The position numbers and the translations under genes were made by a program. Of a stretch of 64,000 nt of DNA, positions 33,269-42,477 are shown piece after piece; positions within the stretch are counted from its first letter, which is position 1, and each line of letters starts with the position of its first letter. This DNA is from an uncultured Pseudomonadota bacterium (lineage in GTDB: Bacteria; Pseudomonadota; Alphaproteobacteria; RF32; CAG-239). Under the pieces are notes generated by a model, which was not told where the DNA came from, did not search any database, and saw nothing but the letters and a program-made list of their open reading frames with translations. Location: NCBI GenBank assembly GCA_902494875.1, contig CABUUO010000004.1, positions 1 through 64,000 of the forward strand, in the 5' to 3' direction.

Positions 33269-36200
33269 ATGTCACAATTAAAACAAGATATATTAACATT
33301 ACTAAAATCATCTGGAGGATTAAAAACTTCTGAAATAGCTCAGAAACTTCAAGCTGATAAAAACGATGTTAAAATGGTTTTATTTAAAGATCTTAAAGAT
33401 ATTTGCTATCAAGATGCATCATATAAATGGCATTATCAAGCTAAAGATACATCTCAAAATTCAAATCCTATAGATACAGATGAGCAACTGTCAAATTTAT
33501 GTAAATATTATTTGAATTGTTTAAATATTGAAGATAACAACAGTATTTCGGAGTTTCTTACAAGTAATTATTCCCTTAAGTATGCAGAATTAAAAAATTT
33601 GGATATTAGTAGTGAGGAAAATGTTTCAGCTGTAGAATTTCTACATAAAACGATATCATCACCTAATAAAAATATGGTTGCCTATATTGGATATCCTACA
33701 CTTGTTGAAAAAATATATTCTTCAAAAACAAATAAAGAGTATTTTAAAGTTGCTCCAGTGTTTCTGTTTCCAGTAGAATATAATTCTGGAGATATTACAA
33801 TTTCATCAATTCCTAGCATAAATAAAGAAGTTGTAAAACAATTTAGCACTCAAAATTCCGATGATAATCTAGTTTATGAGATTATTGAGTTGGAAAAGCA
33901 ATTAGGACTTGATATTCCAAACAATAACATTGAGTTAGATGAGCTTGTCAGTAGATTGAGACAATTACGGCAATGGAATTGGAAAGAAGATATTAACCCT
34001 GAAACAATTATATCAAACCCTTCAATTCAAACAATGACCTCTCCCGGCATTTATAACCGGGCAATTGTTCTCGTAACAGAAAAATCTCCCTTTACACTTG
34101 GTCTAGAAAATGAATTATCAGAATTATCTAAATTGGGACAAAACGCCTATAAAGGTACCGCTTTGTATGATTGGTTGTATTTAAGTAATACCGTAAAAGA
34201 GATTGATGAAACTATATCTAATAGCATTTTAGAAGTTTTACCTTTAAATTCTGAACAAGAACAAGCTATTCGCACCTCTTTAAGATCAAATGTCACTATT
34301 GTAACAGGTCCTCCGGGAACAGGTAAATCACAAGTTGTCACAGATTTATTGATAAACGCCGTTTGGAAAGGACAAAAAGTTTTATTTACTAGCAAAAACA
34401 ATAAAGCTGTCGATGTTGTTGATGCTAGACTAAATAATTTGAGCACACATCCTGTTATGTTAAGAATCAGTGCCACTCAAAATCATTCTAATATTCTTGC
34501 TGTTATTAACACCTTGCTTTCATCTAGTGTCAATTTACAAAATAAAGTTGATTATGAAAATCTTGCCCAAATTTATGCCGATGAAGTAGCAATATATGAT
34601 TCTTTAAGAAACAAGAAAGAAGCATATATTATTCTGAGAAACAAAATTGACCAGTTAGAGCAGAAGATATGCTCTTTTAGAGATGATTGGCATAAGTATT
34701 ATTTTGAAATTACAAGTAAGCAAATTGATGAACTGCATAATAAATACTTAATTTGTAATAAAATTTTTAATAAAACGATAAAAGAAAAACAAACGGGTAT
34801 ATCTAAACTTCTGTGGAATATTCTTATAAAATCAAGGCTAAAAAAATTACATAAAAATATTGATTGTTTTAATGAGTTAGCAGAAAAGTATGGTTTAAAA
34901 AAATTATCGACTGATTTTAATGAAATAACTTGGAGTGAATACGCCTTTAAATTAAAGGAGCAAATCAATAATATGTATTCCGTGTTGGAATATGAGGATT
35001 TGCTAAAGAATCTAAACAATATGGAAACTCTTGAAAATATAGATCGTAAACTTTGGCAACATAAATTTTCTCTAGCTAAAAAAGCTGCAACTTTATGGGA
35101 TAAATGGTTATTAACAAGACCAATTGATATTTCTGCTGAAGAACGCAAAAATATGACACGTTTTGTTTCCGCACTTAAATTGCAAGAGGGAAAAAATCTT
35201 GGTAGCAATCAAAAATTTGCCAAAGAACTTTCTGAAATGCACAAATTGGTTGCAAAGTTTCTTCCATGCTGGGCTGTTACTTCTTTGTCAGCTAAGGGAA
35301 GAATCCCTTTTGCACCAGCCATTTATGATTTACTTATTATAGATGAAGCTAGTCAGTGTGATATTGCTTCTATTTTACCTTTGTTATATAGAGCAAAACG
35401 GGTTGTAATAATAGGGGATAACAAGCAATTACCGCATATTAGTTCCATTTCAAAAAAACAAGATATAAACCTTTTACAAAAATATAATATTGGTTATGAG
35501 TGGTCTTATTCTGCAAATTCAGTTTTTGACTTAGCAAATGCTGTTAACTCTCCATCATCTTTAGTTAGCTTATTGGATCATCATAGAAGCTTTGCTGATA
35601 TTATTGAGTTTTCCAACAATGAGTTTTATGAAGGGAAATTAAGGATTGCAACTGATTACAGACGATTAAAACTTCCTCCAAACGAAGCGGCTGGAATAAG
35701 ATGGATAGATGTGAAAGGTAAAGTTTTAAAACCGACTAACGGAGGCGCGTATAATAATTTCGAAATAAATCGGATTATTGAAGAATTAAATCGTCTTGTT
35801 ATAAAAAATGATTATCAAGGAACTATAGGTGTTGTTACTCCTTTTAGAAGTCAAGCGGATAAGATACGTGATGCTATCGAAGAAGTACCCGAATTAAAGA
35901 ATCGATTATATACAAAAAATGATTTTCTTGTTGATACAGTTCACAAATTTCAAGGTGATGAAAAAGATATTATCATATTTTCTTCTGTTATTTCTCAAGA
36001 TACCCCTTATGGAGCCATTGCATTTTTGAAAAATACTGGAAATTTATTCAATGTTGCTATCACAAGAGCTAGATCTATTTTAATTGTTGTTGGAGATATA
36101 GATTATTGCTCTTCCTGCGATGTGCCTTATATGGAACATTTTGTTGAATATACCCGTCTTTTAGGAAATAAAATATCTTCACCAGATAATAATCAATTTT

Positions 36201-36550
36201 ATCCAGAAACAAGAGAATATCCCGATGTTCAAAATATTGAACAAGTATCTGAATGGGAAAAATATTTATATACCAAACTTTTTGACGCTGGAATTATAAC
36301 TACTCCTCAATATCCTGTTGACAAATATAAACTTGATTTAGCCATTATTGTTAATGACAAGAAAAAGTTAGATATTGAAGTTGACGGAGAAATGTACCAC
36401 CGAAATTGGACTGGTGAATTATGTTACAGAGACCAATTACGCAACCAACGTTTATTTGAATTAGGTTGGGATGTTAAACGTTTTTGGGTTTATCAAATCA
36501 GAGATCAATTACCGTGGTGCATTGAACAAATTCGTCAATGGTTAAAATAG
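33269..36550 (+). CDS. SF1 helicase with C-terminal PD-(D/E)XK/Vsr-like nuclease, probable defence protein
   Basis: A 1093-residue protein; the ATG at 33269 follows AAGGA, while the open frame begins at a TTG 27 bases earlier. Parts in order: N-terminal winged-helix-like domain (about 1-55, LLKSSGGLKTSEIAQKLQ), a middle region, SF1 Upf1/DNA2-type helicase with Walker A GPPGTGKS (about 347), a long helical insertion, Walker B LIIDEASQCD (Asp about 692), GDNKQLPHI, the motif with VDTVHKFQGDE and NVAITRARS. The C-terminal 75 residues have LDLAIIV (Asp 1023) and LDIEVDGEMYH (Glu 1037), fitting a DUF559/Vsr-like nuclease core. Such fusions occur in phage-defence islands. GC is far lower than in its neighbours and it lies between repeats B and C next to tRNA-Thr. 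No partner gene is visible. Confidence 0.85.
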   Translation: MSQLKQDILTLLKSSGGLKTSEIAQKLQADKNDVKMVLFKDLKDICYQDASYKWHYQAKDTSQNSNPIDTDEQLSNLCKYYLNCLNIEDNNSISEFLTSNYSLKYAELKNLDISSEENVSAVEFLHKTISSPNKNMVAYIGYPTLVEKIYSSKTNKEYFKVAPVFLFPVEYNSGDITISSIPSINKEVVKQFSTQNSDDNLVYEIIELEKQLGLDIPNNNIELDELVSRLRQLRQWNWKEDINPETIISNPSIQTMTSPGIYNRAIVLVTEKSPFTLGLENELSELSKLGQNAYKGTALYDWLYLSNTVKEIDETISNSILEVLPLNSEQEQAIRTSLRSNVTIVTGPPGTGKSQVVTDLLINAVWKGQKVLFTSKNNKAVDVVDARLNNLSTHPVMLRISATQNHSNILAVINTLLSSSVNLQNKVDYENLAQIYADEVAIYDSLRNKKEAYIILRNKIDQLEQKICSFRDDWHKYYFEITSKQIDELHNKYLICNKIFNKTIKEKQTGISKLLWNILIKSRLKKLHKNIDCFNELAEKYGLKKLSTDFNEITWSEYAFKLKEQINNMYSVLEYEDLLKNLNNMETLENIDRKLWQHKFSLAKKAATLWDKWLLTRPIDISAEERKNMTRFVSALKLQEGKNLGSNQKFAKELSEMHKLVAKFLPCWAVTSLSAKGRIPFAPAIYDLLIIDEASQCDIASILPLLYRAKRVVIIGDNKQLPHISSISKKQDINLLQKYNIGYEWSYSANSVFDLANAVNSPSSLVSLLDHHRSFADIIEFSNNEFYEGKLRIATDYRRLKLPPNEAAGIRWIDVKGKVLKPTNGGAYNNFEINRIIEELNRLVIKNDYQGTIGVVTPFRSQADKIRDAIEEVPELKNRLYTKNDFLVDTVHKFQGDEKDIIIFSSVISQDTPYGAIAFLKNTGNLFNVAITRARSILIVVGDIDYCSSCDVPYMEHFVEYTRLLGNKISSPDNNQFYPETREYPDVQNIEQVSEWEKYLYTKLFDAGIITTPQYPVDKYKLDLAIIVNDKKKLDIEVDGEMYHRNWTGELCYRDQLRNQRLFELGWDVKRFWVYQIRDQLPWCIEQIRQWLK

Positions 36551-36610
36551 TATGTTTATCGGACAGGGACTTGAAATGGTAAAAAGCTTGATTCTCTTAA
36601 GTTTCGCTCC

Positions 36611-36748
36611 AAAAGTCCGATAAATTATCAAAAAATGCTTATTTCAAAATCATCAAAATCGGACTAATCCAAAGCCTTGGTTTATATAGCAAAAAAGCAC
36701 CTCAAAAGGTGCATTCTTAAAAATGGTGCCGCTGGCAAGAATCGGACT
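36611..36748 (+). repeat. Island border repeat C at the tRNA-Thr 3' end
   Basis: This is the copy that includes the functional tRNA 3' end. Markers: AGTCCGAT 36614, AATCGGACT 36657, ATTCTTAAAAAT 36713, ATCGGACT 36741 (T arm of the tRNA). A further partial copy, TTATCGGACA, lies at 36556-36565 just after the helicase stop. It overlaps the tRNA terminator. Confidence 0.65.
36691..36712 (-). terminator. Terminator of tRNA-Thr
   Basis: On the minus strand GCACCT-TTTG-AGGTGC followed by six T, 12 bases after the tRNA 3' end. Confidence 0.85.
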
Positions 36749-36798
36749 TGCGACCCCGTCATTACCAATGACGTGCTCTACCACTGAGCTACAGCGGC
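36724..36798 (-). tRNA. tRNA-Thr (anticodon GGT)
   Basis: Acceptor GCCGCTG pairs perfectly with CAGCGGC; D arm GCTC/GAGC; anticodon stem CGTCA/TGACG with loop TTGGTAA (anticodon GGT); T arm GCAAG-TCCGATT-CTTGC; encoded CCA at 36724-36726. Its 3' side borders the accessory island, and parts of its T arm recur at the island borders. Confidence 0.97.
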
Positions 36799-36943
36799 GA
36801 CAACTGAAAGTGAACATACATATTCTTAAAATAAAAATCAAGCATATTTTTTGATATTTGTTAATTTTTATATAAAAAACTTTTATCCTGACGAATAATG
36901 TATATTATATTAACCAGAATCAATTTGATCAGGGGATGTATTC

Positions 36944-37816
36944 ATGTCTGAAAAATCACTCAAAACTTCGGTAAAAGCGGCAGGAAAGAAAACGGCTGTC
37001 AAAAACAGAAGTGTTAAACGTCCGGTTTCGGCAAAAAAGAAGGAACTTTCATCTGCTGTTATTTCAGATTTAACGGATAAAGCAAATGTATCTGCTGAGG
37101 CAAAGCCGGAAAAGAAGGCAGCTCCGAAGTCCGAGCCGGCGTCAAAGAAGCCCGTTGTTAAGAAGTCTGCCGCCGGCAAAACGAAAAAAGCGGCAATTGC
37201 TGTCAAAAAAGTTGCCGTAAAGGCGTTGAAGAAAAATATCAAAGCCGGAAAACCGGTTTCGCCGGCGCCGGTTTTTACCACGCCTTATCCCGAAGTCAAT
37301 ATGGGTGAACAGCTTTTTACTCCTGAAATCGAGCCTCAGGCTGCGGACGAAAAGTTGAAAAAACAGGTGGCGGAATATAATACCCTGCCGTTTCGCCGCA
37401 CCTATCGCGGTCTGGCGTTTTACCTGACGTTGTTCATCATGCTGATGACGCTTTTGTTTGCCTGGCTCAGCGGCGATTCGGACATTTTGTTCGGCTTAGG
37501 GTTCATTGTGCCGGTTTTATACCTGGTTTATCGCAGTTATCGGACTTCTTATGTCATAGCCATTATCTGGTGGTCTCTGGAAAAACTGATCCAACTGACG
37601 GAGGTCACCCGGACTTCTGCCGCGGTCAGCGTCATTTTATGGTGGATTTTAATCAGCTATGTATATTTCCGCGCCATGCGGGTTGAAATGCTCCGTCTTA
37701 AAGAAGATGCGGGCCGCGGACGGAAAGTTTCCTGTCGGCCTTTGTTCCGTGATTTGGTCTTGGCGGTAGTTATGCTTTTTGTCATAACCTTTGGGGTTGC
37801 ATTTATATCAATTTAA
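36944..37816 (+). CDS. Membrane protein with long Lys/Ala-rich N-terminal tail
   Basis: A 290-residue protein. Residues 1-110 are low-complexity and very basic (many KK, AKK and PVKK units, histone H1-like), so probably disordered and able to bind nucleic acid or acidic surfaces. After residue 145 come four membrane helices (about 155-175, 180-197, 200-240 region, 265-288). The ATG follows CAGGGG. I do not recognise the family. It has no clear operon partner; the lipoprotein downstream starts 58 bases later. Confidence 0.6.
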   Translation: MSEKSLKTSVKAAGKKTAVKNRSVKRPVSAKKKELSSAVISDLTDKANVSAEAKPEKKAAPKSEPASKKPVVKKSAAGKTKKAAIAVKKVAVKALKKNIKAGKPVSPAPVFTTPYPEVNMGEQLFTPEIEPQAADEKLKKQVAEYNTLPFRRTYRGLAFYLTLFIMLMTLLFAWLSGDSDILFGLGFIVPVLYLVYRSYRTSYVIAIIWWSLEKLIQLTEVTRTSAAVSVILWWILISYVYFRAMRVEMLRLKEDAGRGRKVSCRPLFRDLVLAVVMLFVITFGVAFISI

Positions 37817-37874
37817 TGTAAAATTGCAATCCAGGGGATTTCCCGCTGAATAATAGTTTTAAGAGAGGTTATTT

Positions 37875-38264
37875 ATGAAGAAATTTTTAGCAGTAGCTTT
37901 TTCGTTTTTTCTGTTGGGCGGATGCTTCGGGTCCGATAACATCGTCGACAGCGAATATGAGTTGAAACAGGATAACGAACTTTTCCGTATTGTCATCGGC
38001 TTTAACAATGACGGCAGATTTTACAGCAATGCCATTAACGGTGTTACGGGCGTTTACCAGCTGAACAATGACAGCATTACGCTGAGCATTAACTCTAAAA
38101 CCAATGTTGTGCCTCATCAGGACTATGTTGCGATTGAAAATACCTATTTTTCGGATTTGAGAAAGGTCAACAAATTCAGAACCACGCCGTCATCTTTAAG
38201 TCTTTATACTTATGACGGAAAAACGCTGCAGTTTGACCGGGTCGGAAAAGCTCAGGTTCAGTAG
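37875..38264 (+). CDS. Lipoprotein, unknown function
   Basis: A 129-residue protein with a type-II signal peptide: MKKFLAVAFSFFLLGGC, with the lipidated Cys at residue 17. The mature part is predicted to be mostly beta strand (YELKQDNELFRIVIGF, GVYQLNNDSITLSI, SLYTYDGKTLQF), like small periplasmic lipocalin- or META-type barrels, but no family can be fixed. GAGAGG precedes the ATG. A terminator follows. Confidence 0.75.
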   Translation: MKKFLAVAFSFFLLGGCFGSDNIVDSEYELKQDNELFRIVIGFNNDGRFYSNAINGVTGVYQLNNDSITLSINSKTNVVPHQDYVAIENTYFSDLRKVNKFRTTPSSLSLYTYDGKTLQFDRVGKAQVQ

Positions 38265-38280
38265 TCTTTTGCAGAGAGAA

Positions 38281-38310
38281 AAGCCCCGCGGGAAAGCGGG
38301 GCCTTTTTTT
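38281..38310 (+). terminator. Rho-independent terminator
   Basis: GC-rich 7-bp stem GCCCCGC / GCGGGGC followed by seven T, 20 bases after the lipoprotein stop. Confidence 0.92.
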
Positions 38311-38350
38311 GTGGCAAAAGTAACAATAGCAGTTGAGAAAAATCGGTAAC

Positions 38351-39955
38351 ATGTTAGAAGTAGGCAAAAACAAAGGTGATGATTTGAAAAAGAAAACGTT
38401 TTTGTGGATTTGCATCTATACTTTATTGCCGCTGCTGTTAAACTTTTTTTATACGCAGCATTCCCAGCTTGTGAAAAAGTTTGCCAACGTTTTTGTTGAT
38501 TGGGCGGCGCTGCTGTTGCCGCTGTTTATTTTCCCTAAGGCGGCAAAACGTTATATGTGGATATTTTTTCTGCTCTATCCGCTTTATTGGGTAAATATCT
38601 GCCACGGCATATTGTTTGGCGGCAGCCTGTCTTCCATTTCGTTTCAGACGGTATTTGACTCCAATCCGGCGGAAATTTTGGATTTCATCGGCAATTTCTT
38701 CAATGTCGATATTCTGCTGGCAACGCTTTTGCTCTTTGTTCCGGGACTTTATATCTTGTTGAAAAAGGCCGCCCCGCTGGAGTTGAACCGCCGGGCCCGT
38801 CTGATCGGGCTGATTGTCTGCGCCCTGTTTTTTGTCATAATGTTTTATCAGGCTCTGCGGCCCAAATACCGCATTCTGCCGGTCAAAATGGTTACGGAAT
38901 ATCTGACTTACCGCAATGATCTGCGTCGCATTATCGAGATTAAGAACAGCCGCAGCATTGAGCCTTTTGCAGATATCGTTTCTTCCGTGCCGGCGGACGA
39001 GCCTCAGACTTATGTTGTGGTTATCGGTGAATCTGTCGACCGCGGGCACCTCAATTTATACGGCTATCACCGCAACACCATGCCCAAGCTGACTTCTTAT
39101 GCCGATGAGCTTTACATTTTCCGAAATGTCTATTCGCCGCACAGCCATACGTTAAGTTCGCTGCGCAAGGTTTTAACTTTTGCTCATGATGAAGAGCTGA
39201 CCGATGCTTATGACCGCGGCAGTATAATCAATTATTTCAATGATGCCGGCTTCAAAACCTTCTGGCTCTCCAACCAGTATTCTATGGGAGACAACGACAA
39301 TGTCATTGCCGTTTACGGAGAAGATGCCAAACGCGTGGAGTTCACCAATACCATGAACTGGCAGGAAATGGAAAGCGAATATGACGAAGTCCTGCTGCCG
39401 CTGGTGGAAAAGGCGTTGCAGGATAAGGCTGAGCGCAAGATTGTTTTTGTGCATCTGATGGGCAGTCACGGACGCTATGAAAACCGCTATCCCAAACATT
39501 TTCGCCGTTTTTACGACTATGAAACCGCCCGCCAGAAAAAGGTTTGCCACTATGACAATTCAATTGTCTATACAGACTATGTTTTAAATAAAATTATCAA
39601 ACAGTTGCGCAAAACCGGTCAATATGCCTATCTTTTGTATTTCAGCGACCACGGGGAAGACGTTTATGACCGGGACGACAGCTGCTTCTGCCATTCTGAA
39701 GACATTGCTTCCCGGCATATGTTTGAGATTCCGTTTATCTTGTGGCTGTCCGAACGTTATAAACGGCTTAATCCCGCTTTGGCCGAGCGCCTGCCGGATT
39801 ACGCCGGGCGCTTGTTTAACACGCAGAACCTGATTCATTCTCTGCCAACCCTTTCGGGACTTGATAATCCCGACATAAAACCGGAGCTTAATTTGTTTGC
39901 TCCGGAATATGATGTGGGCAGGGTAAAACGTCCGCCCATAAAAAAACACCGCTGA
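38351..39955 (+). CDS. Phosphoethanolamine-transferase-like sulfatase-fold membrane protein
   Basis: About 534 residues from the ATG at 38351. A TTG at 38384 with AAAGGTGAT before it gives MKKKTFLWICIY and may be the true start. Five N-terminal membrane helices (to about residue 180) are followed by a periplasmic alkaline-phosphatase-like domain (PF00884). Metal and active-site parts: VVIGESVDRGHLNLYGYHR, HLMGSHGRYE, YTDYVLNKII, YFSDHGEDV and CHSED..SRHMFEIPF. Such enzymes add phosphoethanolamine from lipids to lipid A, core sugar or glucans. At the nucleophile the sequence reads GES-V, where related proteins have GET or GEST, so Ser would have to serve. Confidence 0.8.
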   Translation: MLEVGKNKGDDLKKKTFLWICIYTLLPLLLNFFYTQHSQLVKKFANVFVDWAALLLPLFIFPKAAKRYMWIFFLLYPLYWVNICHGILFGGSLSSISFQTVFDSNPAEILDFIGNFFNVDILLATLLLFVPGLYILLKKAAPLELNRRARLIGLIVCALFFVIMFYQALRPKYRILPVKMVTEYLTYRNDLRRIIEIKNSRSIEPFADIVSSVPADEPQTYVVVIGESVDRGHLNLYGYHRNTMPKLTSYADELYIFRNVYSPHSHTLSSLRKVLTFAHDEELTDAYDRGSIINYFNDAGFKTFWLSNQYSMGDNDNVIAVYGEDAKRVEFTNTMNWQEMESEYDEVLLPLVEKALQDKAERKIVFVHLMGSHGRYENRYPKHFRRFYDYETARQKKVCHYDNSIVYTDYVLNKIIKQLRKTGQYAYLLYFSDHGEDVYDRDDSCFCHSEDIASRHMFEIPFILWLSERYKRLNPALAERLPDYAGRLFNTQNLIHSLPTLSGLDNPDIKPELNLFAPEYDVGRVKRPPIKKHR

Positions 39956-39972
39956 GCGGTGTTTTTTTTTTT
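39945..39972. terminator. Bidirectional terminator overlapping both stops
   Basis: Stem AACACCGC / GCGGTGTT whose 3-base loop is the TGA stop of the transferase gene, followed by a long T run that reaches the trpS stop on the other strand. Confidence 0.88.
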
Positions 39973-40987
39973 ACTTTCCGAAAACGGCGTCCTTCAGGCG
40001 TTTGAGTGTGGCCTGTGCCGCCGGTCTGGCTTTGGCGGCACCTTGCGCCAGAAGTTCTTCCACTTCGTCAAAATGCGCCATATAGTAGTTGTATTTTTCT
40101 CTCGTTTCCTTAACCTCAGCAATAACGGCGTCAAGCAGCATATTTTTAATATGTCCGTAGCCGAGCTTGCCCTGACGCAGACCGTCGCCCATCTCTTGCA
40201 GCTGTTCCGGTGAGGCTATGGATTTATAAATTTCGTAGACCAGAATTTCGTCGGGGTTTTTGGGTTCCTCCATCGGACGAGAGTCGGTTTTGATTGAAAA
40301 AATGGCTTTTTTGATGGCTTTGTCGTCTTCAAACAAAGGAATAACGTTGCCGTAGGATTTGCTCATTTTCCGTCCGTCGATACCGGGAACCACTGCCACG
40401 TTTTCGTCAAAGCGGTAAGTCGGAAGGCGCAGCAGCTCTTTGCCGTAGTGGGCGTTGATGGCGCCGGCGATATCGCGGGCAATTTCCACATGCTGTACCT
40501 GGTCTTTGCCGACCGGCACGATGTCTGAATCATAAGCCAGAATATCGGCCGCCATCAGGGTCGGATAGGTATACAGTCCCATATTGATGCCGTCGTCGTC
40601 GGGTTTGCCTGCTTCGCGGTTCTTGTCAACCTGGGCTTTGTAGGCATGCGCTTTGTTCATAAACCCTTTGGGCGTATAGGCATATAGAATGGTCGTAATT
40701 TCGGGGATTTCCGGAATGTCTGACTGGCGGTAAAAATAAGATTTGTTTGGATCCAGACCGCCTGCCAGATAAATGCAGGCAATTTCTTTCATCATCTGAT
40801 TCAGCACTACCGGATCTTTTTCGGCGTTGATGGCATGGTAGTCGGCAATGAACATATAGTGTTTGCCGCCTTGATTCAATGCTTCGTGGCCGAGTTTGAT
40901 GGCAGGTTTGATTGCGCCGAGATAGTTGCCGAGATGTGGCTTTCCGGTCGGTTTGACGCCGGTTAAGATGGTTTTTCCTTCATACAT
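39971..40987 (-). CDS. trpS: Tryptophanyl-tRNA synthetase
   Basis: A 338-residue class I enzyme that charges tRNA-Trp. The HIGH-type motif is in PTGKPHLGNYLGA and the KMSKS loop in GRKMSKSYGN (about residue 208). Start at the ATG 40987 (MYEGKTILTG); a TTG at 41011 would add eight residues with no support. It keeps the Trp-pocket segment YTYPTLMAADILAYDSDIVPVGKDQ (given here only as a position, about residues 130-155). Full length. Confidence 0.95.
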   Translation of the reverse strand: MYEGKTILTGVKPTGKPHLGNYLGAIKPAIKLGHEALNQGGKHYMFIADYHAINAEKDPVVLNQMMKEIACIYLAGGLDPNKSYFYRQSDIPEIPEITTILYAYTPKGFMNKAHAYKAQVDKNREAGKPDDDGINMGLYTYPTLMAADILAYDSDIVPVGKDQVQHVEIARDIAGAINAHYGKELLRLPTYRFDENVAVVPGIDGRKMSKSYGNVIPLFEDDKAIKKAIFSIKTDSRPMEEPKNPDEILVYEIYKSIASPEQLQEMGDGLRQGKLGYGHIKNMLLDAVIAEVKETREKYNYYMAHFDEVEELLAQGAAKARPAAQATLKRLKDAVFGK

Positions 40988-41181
40988 TTTGTTATAATTC
41001 CTTGGTTTCAATAATCATTTTTAACAAAACTAATATAAAGCCGGCGTAAAATCAACCGAAAATCTGGATAACATTCAATGACGGACTTAATTTTCTGTTG
41101 TTTTTATTTCAAAAATTGTTATTCTTCATATTTGTTGAAAATCAACGGAAACAATTCAAATAAATTTAGGACAGAATAAAA

Positions 41182-42468
41182 ATGTTGGATATTAAATATA
41201 TTGCCGAAAATCCGGATGTGATTAAGGATGGCCTGGCTAAAAAAGGCTATTCCAAAGATGTTATTGATGTAGACGCTCTGATTGCCCTGTATAAGGATAT
41301 CAATAAGTTAAAAACCTCATCCCAGGCACTGTCCGAAGAAAAGAACAAACTCAGCAATTCCATCAAATCCGCTTCGGCCGAAGAACGCCCTGCCATCATT
41401 GCCAAAAGCAAGGCACTTGGGGAAGAGTTTAAGGTTGAACAGGAAAAACTGGATGCAGAACTGGCCAAGTTTAACGACATTATGCTGCGGATGCCGAATA
41501 TGCCTTCTCCCGAAAGCCCTGTCGGTCCGGATGATTCGGCCAATGTCGTCCGCCGCCGGGTGGGTGAACCGACCAAATTTGACTTTACGCCCAAAGACCA
41601 TATTGAACTGATGGAAATGAACGACTGGTCGGAAATGGAGCGCATTGCCAAGGTTTCCGGTTCGCGCACTTATGCCATTAAAAATGACCTTGCAAAGCTG
41701 GAACTGGCAATCCATATGATGGTTCTGGACAAATTGCGCAGCCATGGCTTTACAGTTATCACCGTACCGTCCATTTCCAAGGAAAAGCCGTTGTACGGAC
41801 AGGGATATCTGCCGTTTTCCCGCGATGAAATCTATTATATGCCGGCGGATGACATTTATCTTTCCGGCACTGCGGAACTGATTCTGAACTCGTTGCACGC
41901 CGATGAGATTCTGACCGAAAACCAGCTGCCGATTCTTTATGCCGGCTTTTCACCCTGCTTCCGCCGCGAAGCCGGTGCTGCCGGTAAGGATACCCGCGGT
42001 TTGGTTCGCGTTCACCAGTTTATGAAAACCGAGCAGTTTGTCATTTGCAAAAATGACATTGCCGAAAGTGAAAAATGGCATCAGAAACTGCTGTCCATTT
42101 CGGAAGAGGTTTTGCAGGATCTGGAGCTGCCTTATCAGGTTTTGGAAGTCTGCACCGGCGATATGGGTGCGCCCAAATATCGCCAGTATGATTTGGAAGC
42201 CTGGGTCCCGTCGCAGAATTGCTACCGCGAAACCCATTCCTGCTCCAACATTACCGAATGGCAGGCCCGCCGCACCAATTTGCGCTACCGTGACAATGCA
42301 GACGGCAAGGTCAAATATGTCCATACCCTGAACAATACCGGCATTGCTACGCCGCGGGCACTGGTTCCGTTTATTGAAAACCACCAGAATGCGGACGGTA
42401 CGGTCAACATCCCGGTAAAACTGCAGCCTTATATGGGCGGCAAAACCAAAATCGGCAAAGCCGCATGA
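41182..42468 (+). CDS. serS: Seryl-tRNA synthetase
   Basis: A 428-residue class II enzyme. The N-terminal long coiled-coil arm that grips tRNA-Ser (about residues 30-105) is clear. Motif 2 is FSPCFRREAGAAGKDTRGL and motif 3 TGIATPRALVPFIENHQ. The family segment ETHSCSNITEWQARR is intact. The start ATG gives the canonical MLDIKYIAENPD. It has its own promoter gap, divergent from trpS, and a strong terminator. Confidence 0.97.
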   Translation: MLDIKYIAENPDVIKDGLAKKGYSKDVIDVDALIALYKDINKLKTSSQALSEEKNKLSNSIKSASAEERPAIIAKSKALGEEFKVEQEKLDAELAKFNDIMLRMPNMPSPESPVGPDDSANVVRRRVGEPTKFDFTPKDHIELMEMNDWSEMERIAKVSGSRTYAIKNDLAKLELAIHMMVLDKLRSHGFTVITVPSISKEKPLYGQGYLPFSRDEIYYMPADDIYLSGTAELILNSLHADEILTENQLPILYAGFSPCFRREAGAAGKDTRGLVRVHQFMKTEQFVICKNDIAESEKWHQKLLSISEEVLQDLELPYQVLEVCTGDMGAPKYRQYDLEAWVPSQNCYRETHSCSNITEWQARRTNLRYRDNADGKVKYVHTLNNTGIATPRALVPFIENHQNADGTVNIPVKLQPYMGGKTKIGKAA

Positions 42469-42477
42469 TTTTTTTTG

